Shown piece by piece: positions 1 to 6,935 of a DNA stretch of 10,336 nucleotides (position 1 is its first letter; each line of letters opens with the position of its first letter). The DNA lies in NCBI GenBank assembly GCA_937967755.1, contig CALBTA010000497.1, positions 1 through 10,336 of the forward strand. The letters are read 5' to 3'. This stretch comes from an uncultured Planctomycetaceae bacterium. Its GTDB lineage: Bacteria; Planctomycetota; Planctomycetia; Pirellulales; Pirellulaceae. A program made the translations under genes and the position numbers. The notes below the pieces were generated by a model that worked only from the letters and a program-made list of their open reading frames with translations, made no database searches and was not told the DNA's origin.

Positions 1-111
1 GTCTAGTGCGTCCGTACCCCGCGGCATCGCCCTACCGGTAACGTCGGTGTCCCAGTGGGTGTTGCCTTCACGGTACCGCTCGTTCCACTGCTCGGGGGTT
101 TGGGTCGTCAT
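1..111 (-). CDS. SAM-dependent methyltransferase, N-terminal fragment (runs off window)
   Basis: Thirty-seven codons are open from an ATG at 111-109 down to the window edge. The start reads MTTQTPEQWNERYREGNTHW followed by DTD. The pattern W-x-x-R-Y-x-x-G-x-T-x-W-D is the N-terminal signature of small class I SAM methyltransferases of the TehB/thiopurine methyltransferase-like type, which methylate small molecules or metal(loid) compounds; the substrate cannot be told here. The ATG lies 3 nt after the stop of the FMN reductase gene, so the two are probably co-transcribed. The methyltransferase fold itself, including the glycine-rich SAM loop, would lie outside the window. Oddity: in this family WDT is normally followed by a G/D-x-P-S-x-E-L stretch, but the last 14 codons here (VTGRAMPRGTDALD) do not resemble it, so the gene may be disrupted or the sequence may be poor near the edge. 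Family call moderately sure; integrity unknown. Confidence 0.55.
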   Translation of the reverse strand, partial: MTTQTPEQWNERYREGNTHWDTDVTGRAMPRGTDALD

Positions 112-114
112 CGA

Positions 115-639
115 TCAATCCTTGCGCAGCGCCTCGGTCACGCGGACCAGGGAACGGGCCAACTCGTCCAGGCGCTCGCCGACCCCTTCGTCGATCAGGT
201 TGTTCTCATCATCAAACGCCTTGCCGGTGGCGAAGACGAATTTCGGCAAGATGAACGTGCGGAAGTCGAGCATCAGGCTGTTGGCGATTCCCATCACCGC
301 CATATAGCTGACGCCCCCGCCGGCGGCACAGACGAAGCCGGCGACCGTGTCGGTCCAGGCCTTGCCGGTTAGCTCGACGACGTTCTTCGCCGTGGCGCTC
401 ACATCGTAGTTGTAAACCGGCGTCGCCATGATGATGCCGTCAGCCGAACTGACCAACCCGCCCAGCCGCTGAACTTCCTCGTCGGCGTAACAGGCCCCGC
501 CGTCGCACATCGGCAGTTTCACATTTTGCAAGTCGTAAAACTGCACGTCGCTTTGGCCGGCCAGCCTCGATTGAATTTCGCGGGCCAGTACGCGACTGCG
601 GCTGTTCGGGTTCAGGCTGGTGCTGAGGATTAGGTACAT
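115..639 (-). CDS. NAD(P)H-dependent FMN reductase family protein (flavodoxin-like)
   Basis: A 174-residue protein of the usual length for NADPH-dependent FMN reductases. These soluble cytoplasmic flavoproteins reduce FMN, quinones or azo/chromate-like substrates. Visible features: a first beta strand (MYLILSTS) running into a phosphate-binding loop S-L-N-P-N-S-R-S-R at residues 8-16, the P-V-Y-N-Y motif at 74-78 (the family's P-x-Y-N loop contacting the isoalloxazine ring), and a third glycine-rich loop A-A-G-G-G-V-S-Y at about 105-112. Two cysteines (C45, C50) in M-C-D-G-G-A-C-Y precede the helix where related proteins often have a conserved Cys. The ATG at 639-637 has GGGGAG just upstream, although only 2 nt away. 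It is the first gene of a minus-strand pair with the methyltransferase fragment and faces away from the sigma factor. The physiological substrate is not predictable; family assignment is firm. Confidence 0.88.
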   Translation of the reverse strand: MYLILSTSLNPNSRSRVLAREIQSRLAGQSDVQFYDLQNVKLPMCDGGACYADEEVQRLGGLVSSADGIIMATPVYNYDVSATAKNVVELTGKAWTDTVAGFVCAAGGGVSYMAVMGIANSLMLDFRTFILPKFVFATGKAFDDENNLIDEGVGERLDELARSLVRVTEALRKD

Positions 640-774
640 GGCTCCCCATTATCGCGCGGCGGGGCGAAGCCGCAAGCGGACGGGCGGTGGGCACGATTTG
701 TCCAAAATCGGGTAAAACTTCTGCAACGCGGCCGTCGCGGCGCGCGTAGAACACAACAGCCCGGGAAATATCGC
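640..774. promoter_or_regulatory. Divergent intergenic region between FMN reductase and sigma factor
   Basis: The 135 bp lie between two start codons on opposite strands, so promoters for both directions should be here. The left part (about 650-690) is GC-rich. A small perfect inverted repeat, CGATTT (694-699) / AAATCG (705-710) with a 5-base loop, sits near the middle and could be an operator or a hairpin. I see no well-spaced -35/-10 pair for a housekeeping sigma factor. An AAC (716-718) followed by CGTC (733-736) resembles ECF promoter elements, but the spacing is a little short and CGTC is common in GC-rich DNA. Promoter presence is inferred from layout only. Confidence 0.35.
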
Positions 775-1341
775 ATGACAGCGACGAAACAATCGGACGA
801 ATGGCTGATGGGCCAGGTGGTTGGCGGGAAGCGCGACTGCCTGGAGATTCTCGTCCGCCGGCACGCCACCCCGCTGCTGACTTATTTGACGCGGATGTGC
901 GGCGACCGGCATCGGGCGGAGGAACTAGTGCAGGAGGTGTTTCTGGCCGTTTGGACGAAGCGGAAAACCTACAAGCTGAACAAGCCGTTCAAGGCGTGGC
1001 TCTATACGATTGCCACCAACCGCTGCCGCAGCGCGTTCCGAGGAAAAAAGGGGAAACCGATGGCCTCGCTGGAAGATACCGCTGGATCGAACACGGAAGC
1101 CGAAGACCACGGCCCGATGGACCTGGCGGTGAATGCGGAAAACGCCTCGATTGTCACCGCGGCGGTCGCCAGGTTGCCTGAACAACAACGCATGGTCGTC
1201 ACATTGCGGGTTTGGGGCGATATGTCGTATGCCGAAATCGCAGCCAGCGCTGGCCGAACCGAAGCAACGGTTCGTTCGCACATGCACCGGGCGCTAGAGT
1301 CGCTAAGAAAATCACTGACACCGGTGCTTACCAATGAGTGA
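775..1341 (+). CDS. ECF-type RNA polymerase sigma-70 factor
   Basis: A 188-residue sigma factor with only the two domains of the extracytoplasmic-function class. Region 2 spans about residues 20-90: a helix with L-E-I-L-V-R-R-H, the D-R-H-R-A-E-E-L-V-Q-E-V-F-L core-RNAP binding helix (44-57), and F-K-A-W-L-Y-T-I-A-T-N-R-C-R for -10 recognition. After a polar, acidic linker (about 95-125), region 4 spans about 130-182: L-P-E-Q-Q-R-M-V-V-T-L-R-V-W-G, M-S-Y-A-E-I-A, then the recognition helix T-E-A-T-V-R-S-H-M-H-R-A-L-E-S-L-R. Such factors redirect RNA polymerase to a small regulon and are normally held inactive by a neighbouring anti-sigma factor. No separate anti-sigma gene is present; the next gene is a membrane A2M protein whose cytoplasmic N-terminus looks anti-sigma-like. 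The ATG at 775 lacks a strong Shine-Dalgarno sequence. Family call is firm; regulon unknown. Confidence 0.93.
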   Translation: MTATKQSDEWLMGQVVGGKRDCLEILVRRHATPLLTYLTRMCGDRHRAEELVQEVFLAVWTKRKTYKLNKPFKAWLYTIATNRCRSAFRGKKGKPMASLEDTAGSNTEAEDHGPMDLAVNAENASIVTAAVARLPEQQRMVVTLRVWGDMSYAEIAASAGRTEATVRSHMHRALESLRKSLTPVLTNE

Positions 1342-1387
1342 CATACGCCATATCGATACAGAAGTTTCTGAAAGTTTGAATCGTTAG
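1334..1387 (+). other. Overlapping 17-codon micro-ORF at sigma factor stop (possible remnant start)
   Basis: An ATG at 1334 overlaps the sigma factor's last codons and its stop in an ATGAGTGA arrangement typical of translationally coupled genes. It reads MSDIRHIDTEVSESLNR and then stops (TAG, 1385-1387), about 16 bases before the inverted repeat begins. It may be meaningless, a short coupled leader, or the broken start of a gene that once followed the sigma factor directly. No family similarity is recognisable in 17 residues. Confidence 0.2.
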
Positions 1388-1402
1388 TGCTTCTTCTTTT
1401 TT

Positions 1403-1506
1403 GAACAGAAGGGCGCGGAGATCGCAAAGGGAAGAGAAGGTAATTTTTGTTCATGAGCTTTCTTTAGATTTCTTCAATTCTTCGCGCTCTTAGCGATCTT
1501 CTGTTC
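1403..1506. repeat. Imperfect inverted repeat between sigma factor and A2M gene (dispersed-repeat-like)
   Basis: The arms GAACAGAAG (1403-1411) and CTTCTGTTC (1498-1506) are perfect reverse complements. Inside them are a second complementary pair, GATCGC (1420-1425) / GCGATC (1493-1498), and GCGCG-containing stretches on both sides (about 1413-1417 and 1483-1487), in shuffled register. The centre is purine-rich then T-rich (AAAGGGAAGAGAAGG, TTTCTTTAGATTTCTTC), clearly lower in GC than the neighbouring genes. This layout fits a small non-autonomous dispersed repeat or an RNA hairpin inserted in the sigma-A2M spacer. There is no ORF or transposase in it, and no second copy in the window. Confidence 0.45.
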
Positions 1507-1548
1507 CTAAATTGACAGACAAATTTAATGCGTCTGAGGTAACACGAC

Positions 1549-4500
1549 ATGCTCGATAACAATAAAACCCCCGAACATTACGCCGACGCTTACGTCCACA
1601 AGTTGTTGTCGCAAGAAGAAGCGGCTGCTGTTGAGGAGCGGGCGAAGGCCGACAAGGCTTGGAGCCATGCGTTGGAGGACGCCCAGCGGCGTCGCGATTT
1701 GCTCAAGTCGCTTCCGCCCACCGAGGCGACGGAGAAACTTGTGCAGCAAACGATGGCCCACGTGACCAGCAAGGTCGAGCGGCGTGATCGGACTTGGAAA
1801 ATCTACTCGCGCAGCGTCCTGGGTCTGGCGACCGCGGCGGCGCTGGTGATCGCCGCGTTCCATACCTATTTCTACACGATGAAGCCCTCGCCGTACGACG
1901 TGCGGATTTTGGGCCAAAATCAGTTGCTTTCGGGAACTGACGCGGCGCTCCGCGTGGCGGTTTTCGATCAGGCAACCGGCCAGCCAGTCAACGGAGTACC
2001 CGTTCGCCTGGCGCTGTTCGACCGCGACAGTGGCGAGGAGTTCGACCTCGGAGATTTTACCAGCGGCGAAGATGTCGCGGCTCGGTTCACACTTCCCGAT
2101 TGGGAACCGGGCAGTTACGACCTGCGCGTCGTCGCCCAAACCAAGGGACAAGACGCGACGCTGACCGAGTCGCTGACGCTGCGCCGCGAGTGGAAGCTGA
2201 TGCTCTCGTCCGACAAGCCGATTTACCAGCCCGGGCAGACGATTCACCTTCGCGCTCTGGCGATGCGCAAGCCCGATTTGAAGCCGGTCTCCGGGGAAGA
2301 GATGGTCTTCACCGTGCAGGATCCCAAGGGCAACATGGTCTTCAAGCACCGGGCGACCGGCAGCGAGTTCGGCATCGCGGCGGCTGATTTTTCGCTGGCC
2401 ACCGAAATCATCGAAGGCCCGTACAACGTTGCCTGCCAGGTGGGCGACACGGTTAGCGAAGAAACCGTCAACGTACAGAAGTACGTGTTGCCGAAGTTCA
2501 AGGTCGATGTCACCGTTGACAAGGCCTTCTACCAGCCCGGCGAGCAGGTCGCCGGCACGGTTCAGGCCGATTACTTTTTCGGCCAACCGGTCGCCGATAG
2601 CGAAGTGACCATCGACGTCGTGACGGCCGATGTTCAAAAGCACAGCATCGCTTCGATTGTGGAAAAGACCGACGCCCAAGGGGCCGCCGCGTTCAAGTTC
2701 GCCCTGCCCGATGCCCTGATCGGCCGCGAGCAAGACGACGGCAACGCCCGCTTCGCCCTGGTTGCCAAAGTGACCGACACCGCTGGGCAGAAGTACGAAC
2801 GGGCCGTTTCGCGGATCGTCACTTCCAACCCGATCCGCCTGGACGTGATTCCCGAATCGGGCAATTTGGTGAAGGATGTGGCCAACAAGGTTTACATCTT
2901 CGCCAGCTACGTAGACGGCCGCCCGGCCCAGGTTGGGCTGAACGTCAACGGTGGTGAGCATGAAACAGAGACGAACAAACTTGGCGTGGCGGAGTTTGAA
3001 CTGACACCCAAGTCGAATGAACTCGGCCTGTTGGTCGTCGCTACCGACAAGGAGGGCCGGATGGGCCGCGAGCACACGAAGCTGGCCGTCGGGCAAGTTG
3101 CCAGCGATTTCATCGTCCGCACCGACAAGGCGACTTACAGCGGCGGCGATACGGTCAACCTGACGGCGCTGGGCGGCGGCGTGGAGCCGGTTTTTGTCGA
3201 CTTCCTGAAAGACGATCAGACCATTCTGACCACCACGGTCGATATGGCCGACGGCACAGGCGAGCACCAGTTTGATTTGCCCGCCGAAATGTTCGGCACC
3301 ATCAAGCTGGTCGCCTACCGCTTCGGCAAGGCGGGTGTTCCCGTTCGCAAGACGAAAATGATCTTCGTCCGCCAGGCCCGCACGCTGAACATCGCCGCTT
3401 CGCTCGATAAGAAAGAGTATCGCCCGGGCGTGAGCGCCCGGCTGAATCTGAAATTGACGGACGAAGACGGGAAACCCGTTCCCGGTGCGATTAGCCTTGC
3501 CGCGGTTGATGAAGCAGTCTTCGCGGTCCTCGGACAGCGGCCCGGTATGGAACAGGTGTTCTTCATGCTGGAAGAGGAGCTGCTTGAACCGGTTTACGAA
3601 ATCTACAGTTGGGATCCCTTCGCCGAACCCGGCGGCAGCGGCCCGATGCCCGAGGAGGTGATTGAACTGGAACAGGCGATCTTTTCCCGCACAGCCCGGG
3701 CGACGCAAGGGTATGACGCAGTGCCCGACGCCTTCGCGGCCCCGGTTTCCGAAGGCGATTTCACCGACGGGGCTTGGGACGGTGGCGTTGATATCATGGA
3801 ACCGATGTTCATGGATGAGAATGTTACCGTCGTCAACGCCGGCGGCGACGCGAACGTGACCTATGTCGGCGGCGACGAGTCGCCCTTCTCGTTAGCGGCA
3901 GCCAGCTACTGGTTGAACCACGAGGAAGTTTCACTGCGCCGCCGGCACGGCATCGCCGGCAGCATCATCGCCTGGGTCGGTCTGTTGGCCATGATGGTGC
4001 TGATCAGTATCGCCACATTCGCCGTTTACAAGCCCAAGGCGTTTCTCATCGCTTTGGCGATTTGTATTCCGCTGATCTGCGTGATGGGGTTAGTCGCATC
4101 GGCAACGCTGTTTGCCACCAAAGCGGCCAGCGAGGGAGGCTTCAACCAAGTCGACATGGCCGTCATGGCCGAAGCGCCGATGGCTGGAGCGGAGCAAATG
4201 GAAATGGACTTCATGGATGGGGGAGCGGATTTCGGTGTGGACGCGGCTGATGGTTGGGATGCAGGCGGAATCGACGAGATGGCCGCCAACACCGCCGCCG
4301 AAGAACCCGGAGCCGCTTCGCGAATAATTGATACCGCTGGTTCCGACGCTGCCCCGGCGGCCAAGCCCAAACCGCGTGTCCGCGAGTGGTTCCCCGAAAC
4401 GCTGCTCTGGCGGCCGGAAATCGTCACCGACGAAAATGGCGACGCGTCGCTGGAGATTCCGCTGGCCGATTCGATCACCACCTGGCGGTTGACCACCAGC

Positions 4501-6561
4501 GCCGTCTCCTCCGGCGGGCAGCTTGGCGGCGGCAGCGAAGCGATTCGCGTCTTCCAGCCCTTCTTCGTCGATCTCGATCTGCCCGTCGCTCTCACGCGGA
4601 ACGATCAGGTCAACGTGCCGGTCGTCGTCTACAACTACCTGGACGAAGCGCAGGCGGTTACGCTCGATATCAAGGCGGCCGATTGGTTCACCCGCGTCGA
4701 TAGTGCCGGGATGGAACTCGAATCGAATGAGCCGCTCACGCTGGAACTGGCCGCTGGCGAAATCCGTTCGCTGCATCTGCCGCTGCGGGTCAACCAGGTT
4801 GGCAAGCAACATCTGCAAGTCACCGCCACCGGGGCACAGGACATCGGCGACGCCATCAAGCGGCAGATCGAAGTCATCCCCGATGGCCGCCGGATCGAAC
4901 AGGTTGTCAGCGGCACGCTCGACAGTCCGCTCGATACCACGCTGCTATTGCCTGCCGACGCCATCGAAGGCAGCCCGCGGGCGATCGTGAAGTTGTATCC
5001 CACCACGTTCAGCCAACTGGTCGAAGGGTTGGACGCGATCTTCCAGATGCCCTCGGGCTGTTTCGAGCAAACGTCGTCGACGACTTACCCGAACATCCTG
5101 GCGCTCGATTACCTGCGGCGCACCAAGACCAGCGCCCCGGAGGTCGAGGCGAAGGCCCGCCAGTACATCAACCTCGGCTACCAACGGCTGATCAGCTTTG
5201 AGGTCACCGACAAAGGACGGCGCGGCGGCTTCGATTGGTTTGGCAACCCGCCCGCCAACGAAACGCTGACGGCTTACGGGCTGATGGAATTTGAAGACAT
5301 GGCCAGCGTGCATGATGTCGATCCGGCGCTGATCGACCGCACCCGCGACTGGCTGATTTCCAAGCGGCAGCGCGACGGGCGTTGGAAGGGTGACCCGAAT
5401 ATGCTCAACGACGGGCTGGCGGGCAGCGTGAACCAAGGGCGGGATATCGATCTGGCGGCGACTGCGTACATTGCCTGGGCGGTGTTCGGTTCAGGCGAGG
5501 CGAAAGCGCAGTCGCAAGTGACACTCGACTACCTGCTTTCCCATGAACCGGCGAGCATCGATAACGCGTACCTGTTGGCACTGATTGCCAACTGCATTGC
5601 CGGCATCGACCCGGACCACAACGCGTTGGGCGAGTACTACGCGCGGCTCGACGGTATGAAACAGAAGAGCGACGACGGCAAGCTGGTCTATTGGAAGCAG
5701 GCCGAAGGTGCCCGCACGATGTTCTATGGCGACGGTCGCAGCGGCGATATCGAGACAACCGCCATGGCCGCGCTGGCGCTGATGAAGTCGGGGCAGCATT
5801 CGGCCAGTGTGAACGGCAGTTTGAAATGGCTGATCGCCCAGAAAGACGGCCGCGGCACGTGGCACTCCACGCAAGCGACCGTGCTGGCCCTGAAGGCCCT
5901 AGTCGAGGCGACCGGCACGGCGCTCGGTGGCGATAAGGCGCGGCGGATTGAAATTGCCCTCGATGGCGAGGTGATTCGCACGGTCGATATTCCGGTCGAT
6001 CAAGCCGAAGTGATGCAGCAGATCAACCTGAGCGACAGCCTGGCCGCCGGTGAGCAGCGGTTGACGATCACCGACACGACGAAGACCGGCACTGGTTACC
6101 AGGTCGCGTTCTGGTACCACCAGGAGCACCAAGACCCGATGGTCGACGCCGAGCCTGATCCGCTGTCGATCAACATCGCCTACGACCGCGAAAAGCTGGC
6201 CGTGGAAGATCACGTCGCCGCGACGGCCATCGTCGTCAACAACATGCAGGCCGACGCCCCAATGGTGATTCTCGATCTGCCGATTCCCGGCGGGTTCAAA
6301 ATTGAAGCGGAAGACTTGCAGAAGTTGGTTGGCAAAGATGGTGAGCAAGGCAAAATCGCCAAGTTCCAAATCACCCCGCGCAAGGCCATCGTTTACCTCC
6401 GCGGCCTGAAACCGGGCGAGCAGTTGGAACTGAAATACCGCCTGCGGGCCACCATGCCGGTGAAAGTCGCCGTCCCAGCGGCAGCTGCCTACGAGTACTA
6501 CAACCCCGACCACCGCGGCGAAAGCCTGCCCGCGATGCTGGAAGCGGGGATCGATGCGTAG
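1549..6561 (+). CDS. Membrane-anchored alpha-2-macroglobulin family protein with anti-sigma-like cytoplasmic N-terminus
   Basis: A 1670-residue protein; A2M proteins trap proteases or tether to surfaces through a thioester. Order: cytoplasmic helical segment (1-84; Q-E-E-A-A-A-V-E-E-R like anti-sigma N-termini, without their zinc Cys); basic R-R-D-R-T-W-K then TM1 (about 89-108), predicting the rest outside; MG domains from about 112, with the MG2 motif D-K-P-I-Y-Q-P-G-Q (222-230), MG3 Y-V-L-P-K-F-K-V (312-319), MG4-MG5 to about 615 and MG6 ending A-V-D-E-A-V-F (652-658); acidic Met/Asp/Gly linkers around two TM helices (about 805-826, 831-855) in the bait position; A2M/MG7 domain from R-E-W-F-P-E-T-L (945-952); thioester domain with P-S-G-C1171-F-E-Q1174; beta domain (about 1535-1665) ending near Y-Y-N-P. 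The ATG has GAGGT 8 nt upstream (1536-1540). No pbpC partner follows, unlike many enterobacterial A2M genes; the sigma factor precedes it. A2M identity firm; anti-sigma role inferred. Confidence 0.92.
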   Translation: MLDNNKTPEHYADAYVHKLLSQEEAAAVEERAKADKAWSHALEDAQRRRDLLKSLPPTEATEKLVQQTMAHVTSKVERRDRTWKIYSRSVLGLATAAALVIAAFHTYFYTMKPSPYDVRILGQNQLLSGTDAALRVAVFDQATGQPVNGVPVRLALFDRDSGEEFDLGDFTSGEDVAARFTLPDWEPGSYDLRVVAQTKGQDATLTESLTLRREWKLMLSSDKPIYQPGQTIHLRALAMRKPDLKPVSGEEMVFTVQDPKGNMVFKHRATGSEFGIAAADFSLATEIIEGPYNVACQVGDTVSEETVNVQKYVLPKFKVDVTVDKAFYQPGEQVAGTVQADYFFGQPVADSEVTIDVVTADVQKHSIASIVEKTDAQGAAAFKFALPDALIGREQDDGNARFALVAKVTDTAGQKYERAVSRIVTSNPIRLDVIPESGNLVKDVANKVYIFASYVDGRPAQVGLNVNGGEHETETNKLGVAEFELTPKSNELGLLVVATDKEGRMGREHTKLAVGQVASDFIVRTDKATYSGGDTVNLTALGGGVEPVFVDFLKDDQTILTTTVDMADGTGEHQFDLPAEMFGTIKLVAYRFGKAGVPVRKTKMIFVRQARTLNIAASLDKKEYRPGVSARLNLKLTDEDGKPVPGAISLAAVDEAVFAVLGQRPGMEQVFFMLEEELLEPVYEIYSWDPFAEPGGSGPMPEEVIELEQAIFSRTARATQGYDAVPDAFAAPVSEGDFTDGAWDGGVDIMEPMFMDENVTVVNAGGDANVTYVGGDESPFSLAAASYWLNHEEVSLRRRHGIAGSIIAWVGLLAMMVLISIATFAVYKPKAFLIALAICIPLICVMGLVASATLFATKAASEGGFNQVDMAVMAEAPMAGAEQMEMDFMDGGADFGVDAADGWDAGGIDEMAANTAAEEPGAASRIIDTAGSDAAPAAKPKPRVREWFPETLLWRPEIVTDENGDASLEIPLADSITTWRLTTSAVSSGGQLGGGSEAIRVFQPFFVDLDLPVALTRNDQVNVPVVVYNYLDEAQAVTLDIKAADWFTRVDSAGMELESNEPLTLELAAGEIRSLHLPLRVNQVGKQHLQVTATGAQDIGDAIKRQIEVIPDGRRIEQVVSGTLDSPLDTTLLLPADAIEGSPRAIVKLYPTTFSQLVEGLDAIFQMPSGCFEQTSSTTYPNILALDYLRRTKTSAPEVEAKARQYINLGYQRLISFEVTDKGRRGGFDWFGNPPANETLTAYGLMEFEDMASVHDVDPALIDRTRDWLISKRQRDGRWKGDPNMLNDGLAGSVNQGRDIDLAATAYIAWAVFGSGEAKAQSQVTLDYLLSHEPASIDNAYLLALIANCIAGIDPDHNALGEYYARLDGMKQKSDDGKLVYWKQAEGARTMFYGDGRSGDIETTAMAALALMKSGQHSASVNGSLKWLIAQKDGRGTWHSTQATVLALKALVEATGTALGGDKARRIEIALDGEVIRTVDIPVDQAEVMQQINLSDSLAAGEQRLTITDTTKTGTGYQVAFWYHQEHQDPMVDAEPDPLSINIAYDREKLAVEDHVAATAIVVNNMQADAPMVILDLPIPGGFKIEAEDLQKLVGKDGEQGKIAKFQITPRKAIVYLRGLKPGEQLELKYRLRATMPVKVAVPAAAAYEYYNPDHRGESLPAMLEAGIDA

Positions 6562-6935
6562 AAATTCCGTGGGCACGGCCACGGCCATGCGCAGTCGGTC
6601 GTTTTTCGTCGACGGTACGAAGCGCAGCTGCCACAGGCATCGCCGAAATTGGTAGGCTACCATCCTGCCCTACCATCGATCGGCGCTTCTTGACGATCCG
6701 ACGTGCCGAACAATTGGCCGCTTCAGCCAAGGCAGCAATTGGTGGAATTGTGGCGTTTCAGGAAATCTAAAGCGGGCGGACGTTCGCGCTTCTGGTCGTC
6801 CCCGAGTGCCAACCCTACATCCCGGGAAAGGGATTGTCAGGAAAAACAGCCGTTCGAAACTTTCCCGGTTGCCCGGTGTTTAGAATCGCTGGCATCTTGC
6901 CGTATAGCTTTTGCTGATAAAGTCTAACGAAACCT
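6562..6935. other. 374-bp intergenic region without a convincing gene
   Basis: The spacer runs from the A2M stop to the PQQ-propeller start. It holds a GC hairpin directly after the A2M stop (listed separately) and a second weak inverted repeat, GGTAGG (6651-6656) / CCTACC (6669-6674). The rest (about 6680-6935) shows no family-like coding; a 74-codon open frame at 6703-6927 has a Arg/Ser/Pro-rich composition typical of a chance frame and no ribosome binding site. The last 60 bases are the only AT-richer part and should hold the promoter of the PQQ-propeller gene, but I see no well-spaced promoter boxes. Confidence 0.5.
6567..6606 (+). terminator. Possible transcription terminator after A2M gene
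   Basis: Five bases after the stop codon a perfect stem CCGTGG (6567-6572) / CCACGG (6579-6584) encloses the loop GCACGG. A run of five T (6602-6606) follows, but 17 bases beyond the stem, further than in a standard intrinsic terminator. The position fits an end-of-operon signal; the distant T run keeps the call weak. Confidence 0.33.

Noticed and set aside
716..736. AAC ... CGTC as a self-regulated ECF promoter before the sigma factor
   Set aside because: The spacing is 14 bases, shorter than usual, no full GGAAC box is present, and no matching pair was found upstream of the A2M gene.
1512..1534. TTGACA at 1512-1517 as the -35 box of an A2M promoter
   Set aside because: No -10-like hexamer occurs 16-18 bases downstream; the position would overlap the ribosome binding site.
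1525..3708. A 727-codon open frame on the minus strand opposite the A2M gene
   Set aside because: It is antisense to clear MG domains, has no family signature, and arises from the G/C third-position bias of the sense gene.
6889..6908. TGGCAT...TTGC as a sigma-54 promoter for the PQQ-propeller gene
   Set aside because: The GG and GC elements do not have the required 10-base separation.
6703..6927. A 74-codon plus-strand frame in the spacer before the PQQ-propeller gene
   Set aside because: No ribosome binding site, Arg/Ser/Pro-rich chance-like composition, no recognisable domain or signal peptide.
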